Positions 52,285 through 61,092 of a stretch of 64,000 nucleotides of DNA are shown here, in pieces. The notes below the pieces were generated by a model. It had not been told where the DNA came from. It saw only the letters and a program-made list of their open reading frames with translations, and made no database searches. Each line of letters starts with the position of its first letter. The first letter of the stretch is position 1. The DNA is taken from the NCBI GenBank assembly GCA_028285345.1, contig JANQPT010000039.1, positions 24,304-88,303 of the forward strand, written 5' to 3'. The DNA comes from Planctomycetales bacterium. GTDB taxonomy: Bacteria; Planctomycetota; Planctomycetia; Planctomycetales; Planctomycetaceae. The translations under genes and the position numbers were made by a program.

Positions 52285-54410
52285 GACGCCGGGACTTCCG
52301 TGGTGTCGATGACGAACGATGTCTCTGGAATTGCCGCCGTGCATTGAGTCGCGCAATACCGCCGCCAAATGGTGCGAAAGGCCGCCTCAACACCCTCCGC
52401 GTATCGGCGTGCTTGGCAGACGGGGGAATCGAGCAGGCGCTGACGCACGGAAAGCCGCGACCCGCGCAGGCGGTCGCAATCGGCGGCCAACTCGGCCGCC
52501 CGTGTGACGTAGCTCGCCGTTGATTCGGTGATCCACTCATGCAATCCGACATGCGTCAACAGGCTGGCGCCCATCCGGCCGGCATGACGGTCGCCGCACA
52601 AGGTCAGTACGGGCACACCCATCCACAAGGCTTCGCACGTCGTCGTATGTCCGCACCAGGGGAATGCGTCGAGCATGACGTCGATCTCGGCGTAAATCTG
52701 CAGATAGTCGCAGCGGGTGGTTGAAAGTTGCCGCAAGTCCAGTCGGTGCGCAGGGACTCCGCGCTGAGCAAACTCGGCCGCTAATCGTTCTCGACATGTG
52801 CGCGACAGTGTGGAGCGGGCAATCAGCAGTCGCGCTCTGGGCACCCTCTGCAGAATCTCACTCCAGACATCGAGGACTTTGGAATTGAGTTTGGCCAAGT
52901 TGTGCAGCGAGCCGAACGTGATCTCCGCAGCACCGCGTCTCGATGATACCTGCGGGGAGATGTCAACCTTCGGCGGAGAATAGCAGCAGAATGGCCCCGG
53001 TAGATTGACGAGTGTTTCGCAATGTGTTCGCACATGGTGCGGGGGATCCGCGACGGCATCGGTGAAGCGATAGTCGATTGCCTCCAAGCCGGTGGTATTG
53101 GGATAACCCAGATAGCTGACCTGGACCGGCGCCGGCTTGCGGGCGAAGACTAACAGCCGATTGCGGGCGGTGTGCCCGGCGAGGTCTACCAGAATATCGA
53201 TCTCGTCACTCGCAATCGTCTCCGCCAAGCGGTCGTCGCTCCATTCCCTTGTATCGCGAAAATGGTCGCTGAGCTGTTGGATTTGCTGCGTTGTGCGGTC
53301 GGGCCGTTCCACGTTGCTGTAACAGATTACCTCGACCAGTTCCCTGTCATGCCGTTTGACCAACGGCAGGAAGAAGTGCGCGACCGGATGGGTACGAAAA
53401 TCGGGTGAGACGTATCCGATCCTCAGGCGACGCTGCGGCTCCGGCAGGCAACGTGTCCGCATCGGTGGTATTGCGGCGGCATGCTCGCGTGCCCATGCCA
53501 GATGCATGCGGAACAATTCGTGCGGCGAGTTCTCCGGAACGTTGTTTTCCGCCACTAACAGATTGCTGTGCGCCGCGGCGTCGCGGGGGTTCAACTGTCG
53601 TGATCGTCGGTAATCCGCCAGCGCCTCGTCAATCCGGCCTTGCGACTGCAGGACCGAGGCGCGATTGTTCTGTACAAGCGCATCGTGCGGTTTCAGACGG
53701 CAGGCGGTGGAGAAACAGGTGAGCGCGTCGTCGAGCCGGTCCCCGCTACGATAGACCTTGCCCAGATTGTTGTACGCTTCCGCAAAATCAGGTTTGAGCG
53801 TGATCGTCGTTCGTAGACTTTCGATCGCCTCCGGATGCCGACCCAGTTCAAACAGCGCGTTGCCGAGGTTGTAATGTGCGTAGGCGTAGCGGGGATTACA
53901 TTGAATCGAGCGACGAAACTCCTCAGCGGCCGCGGCGATTTCGCCCCGTTGGTAGAGCAGATTTCCCAGGTTCAGCCGGGCTTCGGCGTGCTGAGGTTCC
54001 AATTGCAGCGTACGGCGATAGGCGGTTTCCGCCGCATCGCCATCGCCGTTGGCTTGCAGCGCCCGGCCAAGATTGTAGTGTGACGCCGCCAGGGTAGGCC
54101 GCAAGTCGACGGCCCGACGGCAACTGGCGACAGCGTCGTTGACTTGTCCCAATGCCTGGAGAGTGGCGCCGAGGTTGCTGTGATACAGCGGGTTGTCGGC
54201 GTTTTGTGAGATCGCTTGACCGATGAGATCCGCTGCAGCCGCGTGCCGTCCCGACTGGTGGGCGACGACGCCGAGTAGGTGTAGCGCGTCCGCATGGGCA
54301 GGATCGGTCCGCAGGATCTTACGGCAGAGTAGCTCGGCGTCTGAACCGCGACCGGCCTGATGGCACCTGAGCGCAGAATCGTACAACGGCTGATTCTGTT
54401 GTTCGATCAT
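52281..54410 (-). CDS. TPR + GT41 glycosyltransferase, copy 2
   Basis: 709 residues from the ATG at 54410 (GAGG nine bases upstream); the frame is open further up but would overlap copy 1. TPR units cover about 5-330 (YHSNLGATLQALGQVNDAVA, HYNLGNALFELGRHPEAIES). Catalytic blocks: RIGYVSPDFRTHPVAHF, DILVDLAGHTARNRL, SLHNLAKLNS and GHTTTCEALWMGVPVLTLCG. It departs from the other copies in several places (SLHN for SFNN, a more basic segment after it), which may mean a different donor or acceptor. Confidence 0.92.
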   Translation of the reverse strand: MIEQQNQPLYDSALRCHQAGRGSDAELLCRKILRTDPAHADALHLLGVVAHQSGRHAAAADLIGQAISQNADNPLYHSNLGATLQALGQVNDAVASCRRAVDLRPTLAASHYNLGRALQANGDGDAAETAYRRTLQLEPQHAEARLNLGNLLYQRGEIAAAAEEFRRSIQCNPRYAYAHYNLGNALFELGRHPEAIESLRTTITLKPDFAEAYNNLGKVYRSGDRLDDALTCFSTACRLKPHDALVQNNRASVLQSQGRIDEALADYRRSRQLNPRDAAAHSNLLVAENNVPENSPHELFRMHLAWAREHAAAIPPMRTRCLPEPQRRLRIGYVSPDFRTHPVAHFFLPLVKRHDRELVEVICYSNVERPDRTTQQIQQLSDHFRDTREWSDDRLAETIASDEIDILVDLAGHTARNRLLVFARKPAPVQVSYLGYPNTTGLEAIDYRFTDAVADPPHHVRTHCETLVNLPGPFCCYSPPKVDISPQVSSRRGAAEITFGSLHNLAKLNSKVLDVWSEILQRVPRARLLIARSTLSRTCRERLAAEFAQRGVPAHRLDLRQLSTTRCDYLQIYAEIDVMLDAFPWCGHTTTCEALWMGVPVLTLCGDRHAGRMGASLLTHVGLHEWITESTASYVTRAAELAADCDRLRGSRLSVRQRLLDSPVCQARRYAEGVEAAFRTIWRRYCATQCTAAIPETSFVIDTTEVPAS

Positions 54411-54457
54411 GCTGACTGCCTCGACCCCCGTCTCGGTACGGCGATCACGCCCCTCAA

Positions 54458-56818
54458 TCAGGATTCGCCGACACACCACCGCCGCCAAATTTCCCGGAAG
54501 ACCGCCTCCAACTCCGCGGTATAGCCCGCCGCGTCGCAAAGGGGCGAGCGCTGCATCACATCGCGCAATTGCATCCGTGCCGCTGCAAGCTGTTGGACAT
54601 TCCCCGCAAGTTCGACCGCCGTGTGGACATATTGATCGCGATTCTCAGCGATCAGTTCCGGGAGATTCAACTGGGTGAGAATACTGCTGGAAATCCGGCC
54701 AACGAAGCTCTCGCCCCTCAACGTCAACACCGGTACGCCCATCCACAGCGACTCGCACGTGGTGGTGGAACCCGTGTAAGGGAACGTATCGAGCATCACG
54801 TCGATGTCGCCGTGCGCCGCAAGATGCCGCGACACCGGCAGATGACCCCCGCGAAATTCAATCCGCTTTGTATCAATGCCGGCGCCTGCAAAGCTCTCCT
54901 TGAAGTGCTCACACGTTCCCGAATCAGAATAGGTGGGATACTTCAAGATAAGGCGCGATTCCGGGATCTTGGTGAGGATCTCCGCCCACACCGCGATCGT
55001 TTCGTGGTTGATCTTCGCGGGGTTGTTGAAGATGCCAAATGTTACGCAGCCGTTAGTCAACGCGGGTGTCGGGCTGACATCCGGCGAATCGTCAGGCGGA
55101 ACAAAACACAACAGCCCGCAACTGAGCCGCAGCAATTGTTCGGTGTGCCGCAGCGGCTCGCCGGCAGGGTCGGCGCAGTCGTCGGTGATGCGGTAATCGA
55201 CAGCATCCAGGCCGGTTGTGCTTCCGTATCCGAGATAGGTGACTTGGATTGGGGCGGGTTTGGCCGCGAACGCGGTTAGGCGATTGCCGGCTGTATGCCC
55301 GGCCAGATCGATGAGAACATCAACTTCGTCGTGCACAATTTGGGCAATCAGCGCCTCATCGTCCAGCCAGTTGGTGACCCGCCAGCGCTGAGACAACTGT
55401 TCCAGCAGCGCGGTTTGGTCGTCGGGAGCCGTCGCGCCGGAATAGCAGATGGTCTCGAACTGCATGGGATCGTGATGCTCAAGGATTGGCGCGATGAACG
55501 ACCCGACCGGATGGCGGCGAAAATCGGGCGAGACATAGCCAATCCGTAGCTTCCGCCTGGGATCGCGCGAGTTGCTAAACTGGGTCCGCCGCGCGCCGCC
55601 GCCGTGCGCCTCGGCCCAATTCATGTGTTCGCGAAAGTGTTCGTCCAGATCGTTGTCGGGCAAATAGTGCCGGCTGAGCAAATAATTGCTGTGCGTGGCG
55701 GCACAGTGGGTCCGCTGCTCCATCGCGCGCTTGTAGTGGGCTACAGCCTCATCCATGCGGCCTTGCGTGTGGTACGAGAGCGCCAGATTATTATGCGCTT
55801 CGGTATAAGCGGCATTGAGCTGCAGAGCCTGCTGGAATTCCGAAACGGCGGCGGTCAATTGTCCGCGCGCGCGATACACGTTTCCCAATATGTTCCGTGT
55901 GCAGGCGTGGCTCGGATTGACCTGTAAGGCTCGCTCACAAAACGAGGCCGACTCGTCCAACTCGTTCGCCAGGAGATGGATGAGCCCCAGATTGCACAGG
56001 GCATCGGCATGTTGTGGTTCGCGGGCGAGCGTTTCCAGGAAGTGTTGACGCGCTGCCTCGACTTGCCCCAAGTTCAGCAGCACCGCGCCGCGGTCATGCC
56101 AAGCCGCTTGGTGATCGACGTCGAGTGTGAGCACCTGTTGAAAACAGCGATCGGCCGACTGCAATTGCCGGCGCAGCAAGTGAACGCGGCCGAGTTGATA
56201 GTGCAATTCCGCATTGCCGGCGTCGTGCTCCAGCGCCGACTGAAAGCAGTCGGATGCTTGCTCAAGCGCCCCGATCTTCAGATAACAATCCGCCAGAACC
56301 TGCCAGTTCTGTACTTGCGGCGTATCCGCGGCGGCAAGCGGTTGGAGCAATTGGATCGCCCGCTCAATTTGGCCGCAGAGCCAACAGCACTCCGCAAGTT
56401 TCTCGCAGGCCGCCGTCCAATTTGCGTCGATTCTAAAAGCCTGCTGAAAGCTCTCGATGGCCGCCGCGGCTTGGCCCGCTTCCAACTGGTGTTCGCCAAG
56501 CGCGAAGTAGACTTCGGCGGAGCGGGGATCCTGCTCGACCGATTCGCGGTACACTCGAACGGCCTGATCCAGGGAACGTCGGTCACTGCGGTCGTCGGAG
56601 CAGCCGGCATCGTCCTCAACGGCCGACATGGCGCGTTGAATCGCCTCCGTCGCCGCTTGAGAACGCCCCTGCCGATAGCTGAGCATGCCAATCAGATGCA
56701 ACGCGTCCTGTTGCGCAGGGTCGACGCGCAGAACTTTTTCGCAGAGCCGAGTCGCCTGTTGCAACTCGGCTTCGATCGTCGCTGGTGCGCGTGCCGTTTG
56801 TGTCTGGGTCATCGACAT
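54458..56818 (-). CDS. TPR + GT41 glycosyltransferase, copy 1 (first of the array)
   Basis: 786 residues. The N-terminal 400 residues are TPR helices, with a Ser/Asp-rich break near 90-105 (EDDAGCSDDRSDRRS). The catalytic part has RIGYVSPDFRRHPVGSF, DVLIDLAGHTAGNRL, IFNNPAKINH and GSTTTCESLWMGVPVLTLRG. The active-site His and Lys equivalents are conserved. It lies 280 bp behind the flagellin terminator, so it probably has its own promoter between 56819 and 57096. Copy 2 begins 47 bp behind it. Confidence 0.92.
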   Translation of the reverse strand: MSMTQTQTARAPATIEAELQQATRLCEKVLRVDPAQQDALHLIGMLSYRQGRSQAATEAIQRAMSAVEDDAGCSDDRSDRRSLDQAVRVYRESVEQDPRSAEVYFALGEHQLEAGQAAAAIESFQQAFRIDANWTAACEKLAECCWLCGQIERAIQLLQPLAAADTPQVQNWQVLADCYLKIGALEQASDCFQSALEHDAGNAELHYQLGRVHLLRRQLQSADRCFQQVLTLDVDHQAAWHDRGAVLLNLGQVEAARQHFLETLAREPQHADALCNLGLIHLLANELDESASFCERALQVNPSHACTRNILGNVYRARGQLTAAVSEFQQALQLNAAYTEAHNNLALSYHTQGRMDEAVAHYKRAMEQRTHCAATHSNYLLSRHYLPDNDLDEHFREHMNWAEAHGGGARRTQFSNSRDPRRKLRIGYVSPDFRRHPVGSFIAPILEHHDPMQFETICYSGATAPDDQTALLEQLSQRWRVTNWLDDEALIAQIVHDEVDVLIDLAGHTAGNRLTAFAAKPAPIQVTYLGYGSTTGLDAVDYRITDDCADPAGEPLRHTEQLLRLSCGLLCFVPPDDSPDVSPTPALTNGCVTFGIFNNPAKINHETIAVWAEILTKIPESRLILKYPTYSDSGTCEHFKESFAGAGIDTKRIEFRGGHLPVSRHLAAHGDIDVMLDTFPYTGSTTTCESLWMGVPVLTLRGESFVGRISSSILTQLNLPELIAENRDQYVHTAVELAGNVQQLAAARMQLRDVMQRSPLCDAAGYTAELEAVFREIWRRWCVGES

Positions 56819-57096
56819 CGTGTTCTCGCAGCCGGTTCTAGCGAAACGGCGAGGCTCGATCGTTTGGAAGGTACGGATCGTGAGCGTCCCTGAAAAACGT
56901 ATCGGCGCTGCGCAAGGTAAGGAATGAGACGACTTTTCCGCGACGGAACGAATCCCCGCAGGTCCAACTCAGAGCACCACAAACTTTGTTGATTCAGCGT
57001 GCTCGAGACCACACAGCGGGGCGAACTTATCTCATTGCCGGGTTGTCGCCTTTTGAGAGAACAGGCCGCTGCTGATTGTCGGGTCCGGCTTCAACG

Positions 57097-57134
57097 AAAA
57101 AAACGGCGTCACTTCGCGAGTGGAAGTGACGCCG
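57097..57134 (-). terminator. Rho-independent terminator of the flagellin gene
   Basis: A perfect 12-bp stem (CGGCGTCACTTC with GAAGTGACGCCG, 7-base loop) is followed on the minus strand by seven T residues. It starts 37 bp behind the flagellin stop. It should end most flagellin transcripts before the glycosyltransferase genes, keeping the abundant flagellin message separate. The remaining stretch to 56819 holds no gene and must contain the promoter of the GT41 array. Confidence 0.93.
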
Positions 57135-57170
57135 CTTCTGTTTTTGAAAACCGTTTTCAGGTTCGGCCTC

Positions 57171-59375
57171 TTATCCGAGGAGACTGAGGACCTGTTGCGG
57201 GTTGTTGTTGGCGATTTGCAGAACTGAGATCGCCGCTTGGCTCAGAATCTGGCTCTTGGTCAGTTCGGCCGTTTCGGCGGCGAAGTCGGTATCGATGATT
57301 TCGCTCCGGGCGGCGGAAATGTTTTCCAAAGCCACACCCAGCGAGGTGATGTTCGTCTCGATGACGTTCTTTTGAACGGCACCCAGACGTCCCCGCAGGG
57401 TGGAGACCCGGTTGATCGACTCGTCGATGATATTCACCAAGTCGGCACCACTGACGTTTGGTCCCACGTCGAGCAAGCTCTTGCCACGACCCGAACCGAG
57501 TTCGTAAATCTTACCGGAGATTCCGCCGAGACGGGCTGTGTTGACCGCCTCGATGCCCATACCCAACTGGCCGGCTGCAGAGACTTCCTGACCGATTTGG
57601 AACAGCGAGCCGCCGCCGGTGATCGTCAATTGGGCCGATTCTGAGGCGGTGTTGTTCGCCTCAGCGAAGGAGAGCGAAGCAACAAGGTTGGCACTGGAGA
57701 CCGACGCTCGCAGACCGCGTCCGATGGCCGCCTGACCGTTGACGTTCGCGACGATGTCGCTTCCGGTGTCCCGCGAAGCGGTCGCCGCGGCGGTGCCTGT
57801 CCCGTCGAGGGTGGCGAAGGTTCCGTCCAGCACGTTGATCTCGACGAACTCGCTGGAACCGAAGTTCTTGGAAGTCAGGGTCAAGAGACTATTGTCGGCG
57901 TCACCGTCGGTTCCGTTGATGGACTGGGCGGCGGAGGTGAAGTTGAAGAATCCCGAACCGTCATTGCCGGTGGCATTGGCAGCGGTGACGATGGCGGCGG
58001 CGGCGGTGTTGCCGTTGATCGCCGCGGACACATCAGAGGCCTGCACGTCGGCTTGCGTTGTCTGGGTGGCATCGACAGCCAGCGCGACCGAGATAGCGCT
58101 GCCGGTGACCGTGACTGACGTTCCGTCGTTACTGTCTGCCTGCAGTGAGAAGGCGATCGACGGAATGTTGGTCCCGGTGAACAAGCCCGTGGTGTCGTTG
58201 GTGATCGTGAGGTCGTTGTTGGTGTCGAAGTTGTTGGTTCCGTTGTTGAGCGTGGCGTTCGTACCGGAGACGGCCGTGGCAACGGTTCCCGAACCGGTCG
58301 TTCCGGTGTCGTTGGGCAGGCTGATGCTGGCCAGCGCGGTGGCGTTGGTGTTGGCATTGAAGGCCGCTGCAACGTCGGAGGCGACCGCGACGGAGGCGTT
58401 GTTCGTATCTTGCTCCAACGAGATTGTGATCACGTTTCCGGCGACGTTTACCGACGTGGCGGCAACGGTACCGTTAAGGTTGAACGCAACTTGGACGGCG
58501 TTCGTCCCGGTGAAGAAGCCGGCAGTAGCGGCCTGGAAGGAGAGATCGTTCTCATTTCCAGCGGATGTGAAGGAGGCCGTACCCGCTGTGGCAGCGGCAC
58601 CCGTAGCGGCCAACGTCACTGCTCCGGCCGTTCCGGCAGTGGTCGTACCGCCCGTCGACAACGTCGCTTCTACGCCGGTCACGTCGGTCGCGGCATTGAT
58701 CGCGTCGCGGATGTTGGCGGTCGTACTGGAGGAACCGAAGAACAACACTTGGCTGCCGACGGAACCGGAGATTTCAATCGTGGTCTCTTGGGTCAGAGCA
58801 TTGCCGTCGTAGACCAACGTCCCTTTGGTAGCCGCGGTCGTGATCGTGGCGTCGACGACGACCGTGGAGTTGGAGCCGAATACCGCCTCGTCAATCTGGA
58901 AGTCGGCGATCTTGGCGGCGTTAGTCGTTGAGATCTGTGTGGTGAAGGACTTCGACCCGTCGATCAGCTTGTCGCCGCCGAACGTGGTGTTCGCCGAGAT
59001 CCTGTTGATCGCCGACAGGGCAGAGTCAATCTGCAGCTGGTTCGCTTCGATTTCCGTTTGAGACAAGGCACCGCTGTTGAGGCCCTCTTGAACCAGACCG
59101 CGGATCTGATTGAGCAGTCCGCTGATTTCGCCCAGGGCGGAGTCAGCGGTGGCGATCACGTTGTTCGCCCGGTTACTGTTCTTGATCGACGTCTCGATGG
59201 CGATGATCTGCGATTTCAAGGTTTCGCTGGCGATCAAACCGGCCGGATCGTCTTTACCGGAGTTAATCCGCACACCGGTGGACAATCGTTCCAGAGACGT
59301 ATTGAGGAGGGAGTTGGCCCGTTCGACACTCCTCAGGCCTCTCAGTGATGCAACGTTTGTGTTGATCCGTGTCAT
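57171..59375 (-). CDS. fliC: Flagellin with a long Thr/Ala/Asn-rich variable domain
   Basis: 734 residues, versus about 270-500 in most flagellins. The N-terminal D0/D1 part (1-145; TRINTNVASLRGLRSVERAN, LERLSTGVRINSGKDDPAGL) and the C-terminal D1/D0 part (about 640-734; AARSEIIDTDFAAETAELTK, ending QQVLSLLG) are canonical. The middle (about 155-610) is low in charge and rich in Thr, Ala, Asn and Ser, with recurring GTN and TGS patches, which is suitable for O-glycosylation. AGGAAAGG is the ribosome site. The gene is exported through the flagellar apparatus and forms the filament. It is flanked by csrA and five GT41 genes. Confidence 0.96.
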   Translation of the reverse strand: MTRINTNVASLRGLRSVERANSLLNTSLERLSTGVRINSGKDDPAGLIASETLKSQIIAIETSIKNSNRANNVIATADSALGEISGLLNQIRGLVQEGLNSGALSQTEIEANQLQIDSALSAINRISANTTFGGDKLIDGSKSFTTQISTTNAAKIADFQIDEAVFGSNSTVVVDATITTAATKGTLVYDGNALTQETTIEISGSVGSQVLFFGSSSTTANIRDAINAATDVTGVEATLSTGGTTTAGTAGAVTLAATGAAATAGTASFTSAGNENDLSFQAATAGFFTGTNAVQVAFNLNGTVAATSVNVAGNVITISLEQDTNNASVAVASDVAAAFNANTNATALASISLPNDTGTTGSGTVATAVSGTNATLNNGTNNFDTNNDLTITNDTTGLFTGTNIPSIAFSLQADSNDGTSVTVTGSAISVALAVDATQTTQADVQASDVSAAINGNTAAAAIVTAANATGNDGSGFFNFTSAAQSINGTDGDADNSLLTLTSKNFGSSEFVEINVLDGTFATLDGTGTAAATASRDTGSDIVANVNGQAAIGRGLRASVSSANLVASLSFAEANNTASESAQLTITGGGSLFQIGQEVSAAGQLGMGIEAVNTARLGGISGKIYELGSGRGKSLLDVGPNVSGADLVNIIDESINRVSTLRGRLGAVQKNVIETNITSLGVALENISAARSEIIDTDFAAETAELTKSQILSQAAISVLQIANNNPQQVLSLLG

Positions 59376-59396
59376 GTCAAACAGCCTTTCCTGTTA

Positions 59397-59414
59397 TCCG
59401 AGTCCCTCGTCGGA
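59397..59414 (-). promoter_or_regulatory. Candidate CsrA-binding hairpin in the flagellin leader
   Basis: In the flagellin mRNA leader, TCCGA-CGAGGGAC-TCGGA forms a 5-bp stem whose loop carries AGGGA. A second GGA lies about 10 nt downstream in the Shine-Dalgarno sequence CAGGAAAGG. A GGA in a hairpin loop plus a GGA over the ribosome site is the known layout for CsrA repression of flagellin (hag) in Bacillus. The csrA gene is 640 bp upstream. Confidence 0.5.
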
Positions 59415-60018
59415 GTATTGCCGGCGGGATGGAATCGTGAGTAGGTGGGTGTTCAATTCCTTTGATCGAACTGTCTTTTAATCACCTGACGGCCCCACGA
59501 CTCCGAATCTCTCAGTGTGCTTTCACCAAACGAAAAGCAGGCCTAGGGGGGCCGAGTCTTGTCAAGCACCGCAAACTAAACTTTGACCCATTCAATCGAT
59601 CACTCGTTGTGAGAATGGGGATACAAAATAGGCTCAATTCGGGCGCTGGAGATTTCTAGTTATGGGATATCGTCGCGTTCACCCTGATGCTTTAGTGAAC
59701 TTAGGGGGTTTTGGTAAAAATTTTCTGCCTGCGAAGTCTGTGCGGGGGTGAGCCCCTCTGCGAAATCAAGTCGGTCGTGGATGTGTTTGTCACAACTCAT
59801 GTTTTCATAGAGACTTAGCAGATACGGGACAATCCCCTTTGTTGTCGGAATCAATATTCGGGGATTGTGAGATTTTTTCCTAAGTTCTGGCTCAGAAGCG
59901 ACCTGAGCGAATAGTCGTCGCTCACGGATGTTATTGATCGGTACGTCGGGGCGGGTCTGCGAGTCGGGTTCAATCGGCCTGCGTCTGTCAGTGAAGTCGT
60001 CCAAAGGCCGATTGCGGT
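59415..60018. other. Region between csrA and flagellin with no convincing gene
   Basis: Roughly 600 bp. A 114-codon frame on the minus strand (59660-60004) has lower GC than the neighbours, no clear ribosome site and no recognisable family; it is not FliW, the usual CsrA partner. The flagellin promoter should lie here, with a weak sigma-28 candidate noted separately. Confidence 0.5.
59559..59585 (-). promoter_or_regulatory. Weak candidate sigma-28 (FliA) promoter for flagellin
   Basis: On the minus strand CAAAGTTT (59578-59585) matches 7 of 8 bases of the sigma-28 -35 element TAAAGTTT. Eleven bases on is CTTGACAA (59559-59566), which matches only about half of GCCGATAA. Spacing is right and the site is about 185 bp upstream of the flagellin start. 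Reported as a possibility only. Confidence 0.3.
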
Positions 60019-60240
60019 TTATTGTTTGGACTTGGCAGTTTCTCCATCATCGGTTTTCTGTCCGGCGGCTCGGCGGTTTTCGCGCTGGATCGCTTCATAG
60101 ACTTCCTGGCGATGGACCGGTACTTCTTTGGGAGCATCGATCCCCAGACGGACTTTGTCACCGCGAATGTCAACCACGGTGAGCACGATGTTATCACCGA
60201 TGATGATGCTCTCGTCGCGTTGTCTCGACAAAACAAGCAT
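60019..60240 (-). CDS. csrA: Carbon storage/translational regulator CsrA
   Basis: 73 residues from the ATG at 60240, with AAGGAG upstream; a longer frame is not needed. MLVLSRQRDESIIIGDNIVL followed by TVVDIRGDKVRLGIDAPKEV and PVHRQEVYEAIQRE is a complete CsrA, including the RNA-binding L4/R44 region. A polar tail (QKTDDGETAKSKQ) extends it slightly. CsrA binds GGA motifs in mRNA leaders. Its position directly upstream of flagellin suggests control of filament synthesis. Confidence 0.97.
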   Translation of the reverse strand: MLVLSRQRDESIIIGDNIVLTVVDIRGDKVRLGIDAPKEVPVHRQEVYEAIQRENRRAAGQKTDDGETAKSKQ

Positions 60241-61092
60241 CGGCTTTCTCCTTAGATCCTTGGGGACCTGTTCGGGATGAAGTTGTCTATCAGCACTCAG
60301 TCGCGGCCGCGTCAATGGAATCGATTGGATTCGCTTGCCGCCGCTGCTGTGATCGCCACTGAGACGTGAGTTTTGGAATCTGATTCCGCGACAAACTTGT
60401 CAGGACGATCGAATGAGCACCGCTTTCGATTTCCGGTTGCACCGCACGGTCACCGACCGACAACGCAAACCTTTTGTGAATAGTTTTCGTGTTCTTCACT
60501 TCGCGAGGAACGACCGTCACCGATCGGAGGCGAAATGATGCGGACAATGTGTCCGCTGCATACAATGATTAAGGTTGCATGCAACCATACTTCGAGAATT
60601 CCGCCGGCCAAGAAAAATCAGTGCGTTTTGTATTATCTACAAACAATGGCAATCGAACATCGATGTTCGATCGACTAACTCTTGGCGTCGAAATCGTTCC
60701 GCAGCGATTCACGGATGAAGGTAAGAGAATCGCCGTCAGTAATCGCGCCGATTGACGCGCGCTCACTGCGGCACGGCCCGAGCGCTGTGCAATGCGATCC
60801 AGTCGCAACCGGTCCGGATTGGATTTCCCAACATACAGTCTGCGAAATCCAATGATGGCCCGGCGGCGCAACGCCTTCTCTATCAATAATCCGAGAATAC
60901 GTCTTGAATAATCGTCAACGTTATCTCGCTAGAGGAGCCTGCTTTGGCAAAATCAACTTCGTTGCCGGAACTGGGTTTAAGCTTTTGCGTTCCTGTCGGA
61001 TTTGACGATTAACCATGTCGACGTCAATTCGACGTCTGCGGGATTGTCCCAACATCGCCCCGAGGTCGCAGAGGGGCGGGCGGCGCACGATC
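60241..61092. other. Long gene-poor region upstream of csrA
   Basis: About 850 bp. Open frames of 90-105 codons on the minus strand have no recognisable family and poor composition. Three perfect palindromic sequences sit in 60540-60671 and are listed separately. The csrA promoter should be near 60260-60400. Confidence 0.5.
60540..60671. promoter_or_regulatory. Cluster of three perfect palindromes
   Basis: GCGGACA-ATG-TGTCCGC (60540-60556), GGTTGCATGCAACC (60573-60586) and the 20-bp palindrome ATCGAACATCGATGTTCGAT (60652-60671) occur within 132 bp in a region with no gene. They differ in sequence, so they are probably separate protein-binding sites rather than a repeat family. The last has GAAC and GTTC halves like LexA sites, but spaced 6 bp, not 4. 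What they control is unknown. Confidence 0.5.

Noticed and set aside
57739..58812. 357-codon open frame on the plus strand inside the flagellin gene
   Set aside because: It is antisense to the Thr/Ala-rich flagellin centre, whose codons rarely give stops on the other strand. The translation is a low-complexity Val/Ala/Ser string with no family.
59660..60004. 114-codon frame between csrA and flagellin, considered as FliW
   Set aside because: It does not show FliW motifs, has different base composition from neighbouring genes and lacks a ribosome site.
60652..60671. LexA/SOS-box-like palindrome
   Set aside because: GAAC and GTTC halves are 6 bp apart, whereas the Gram-positive-type LexA box needs 4, and no SOS gene is adjacent.
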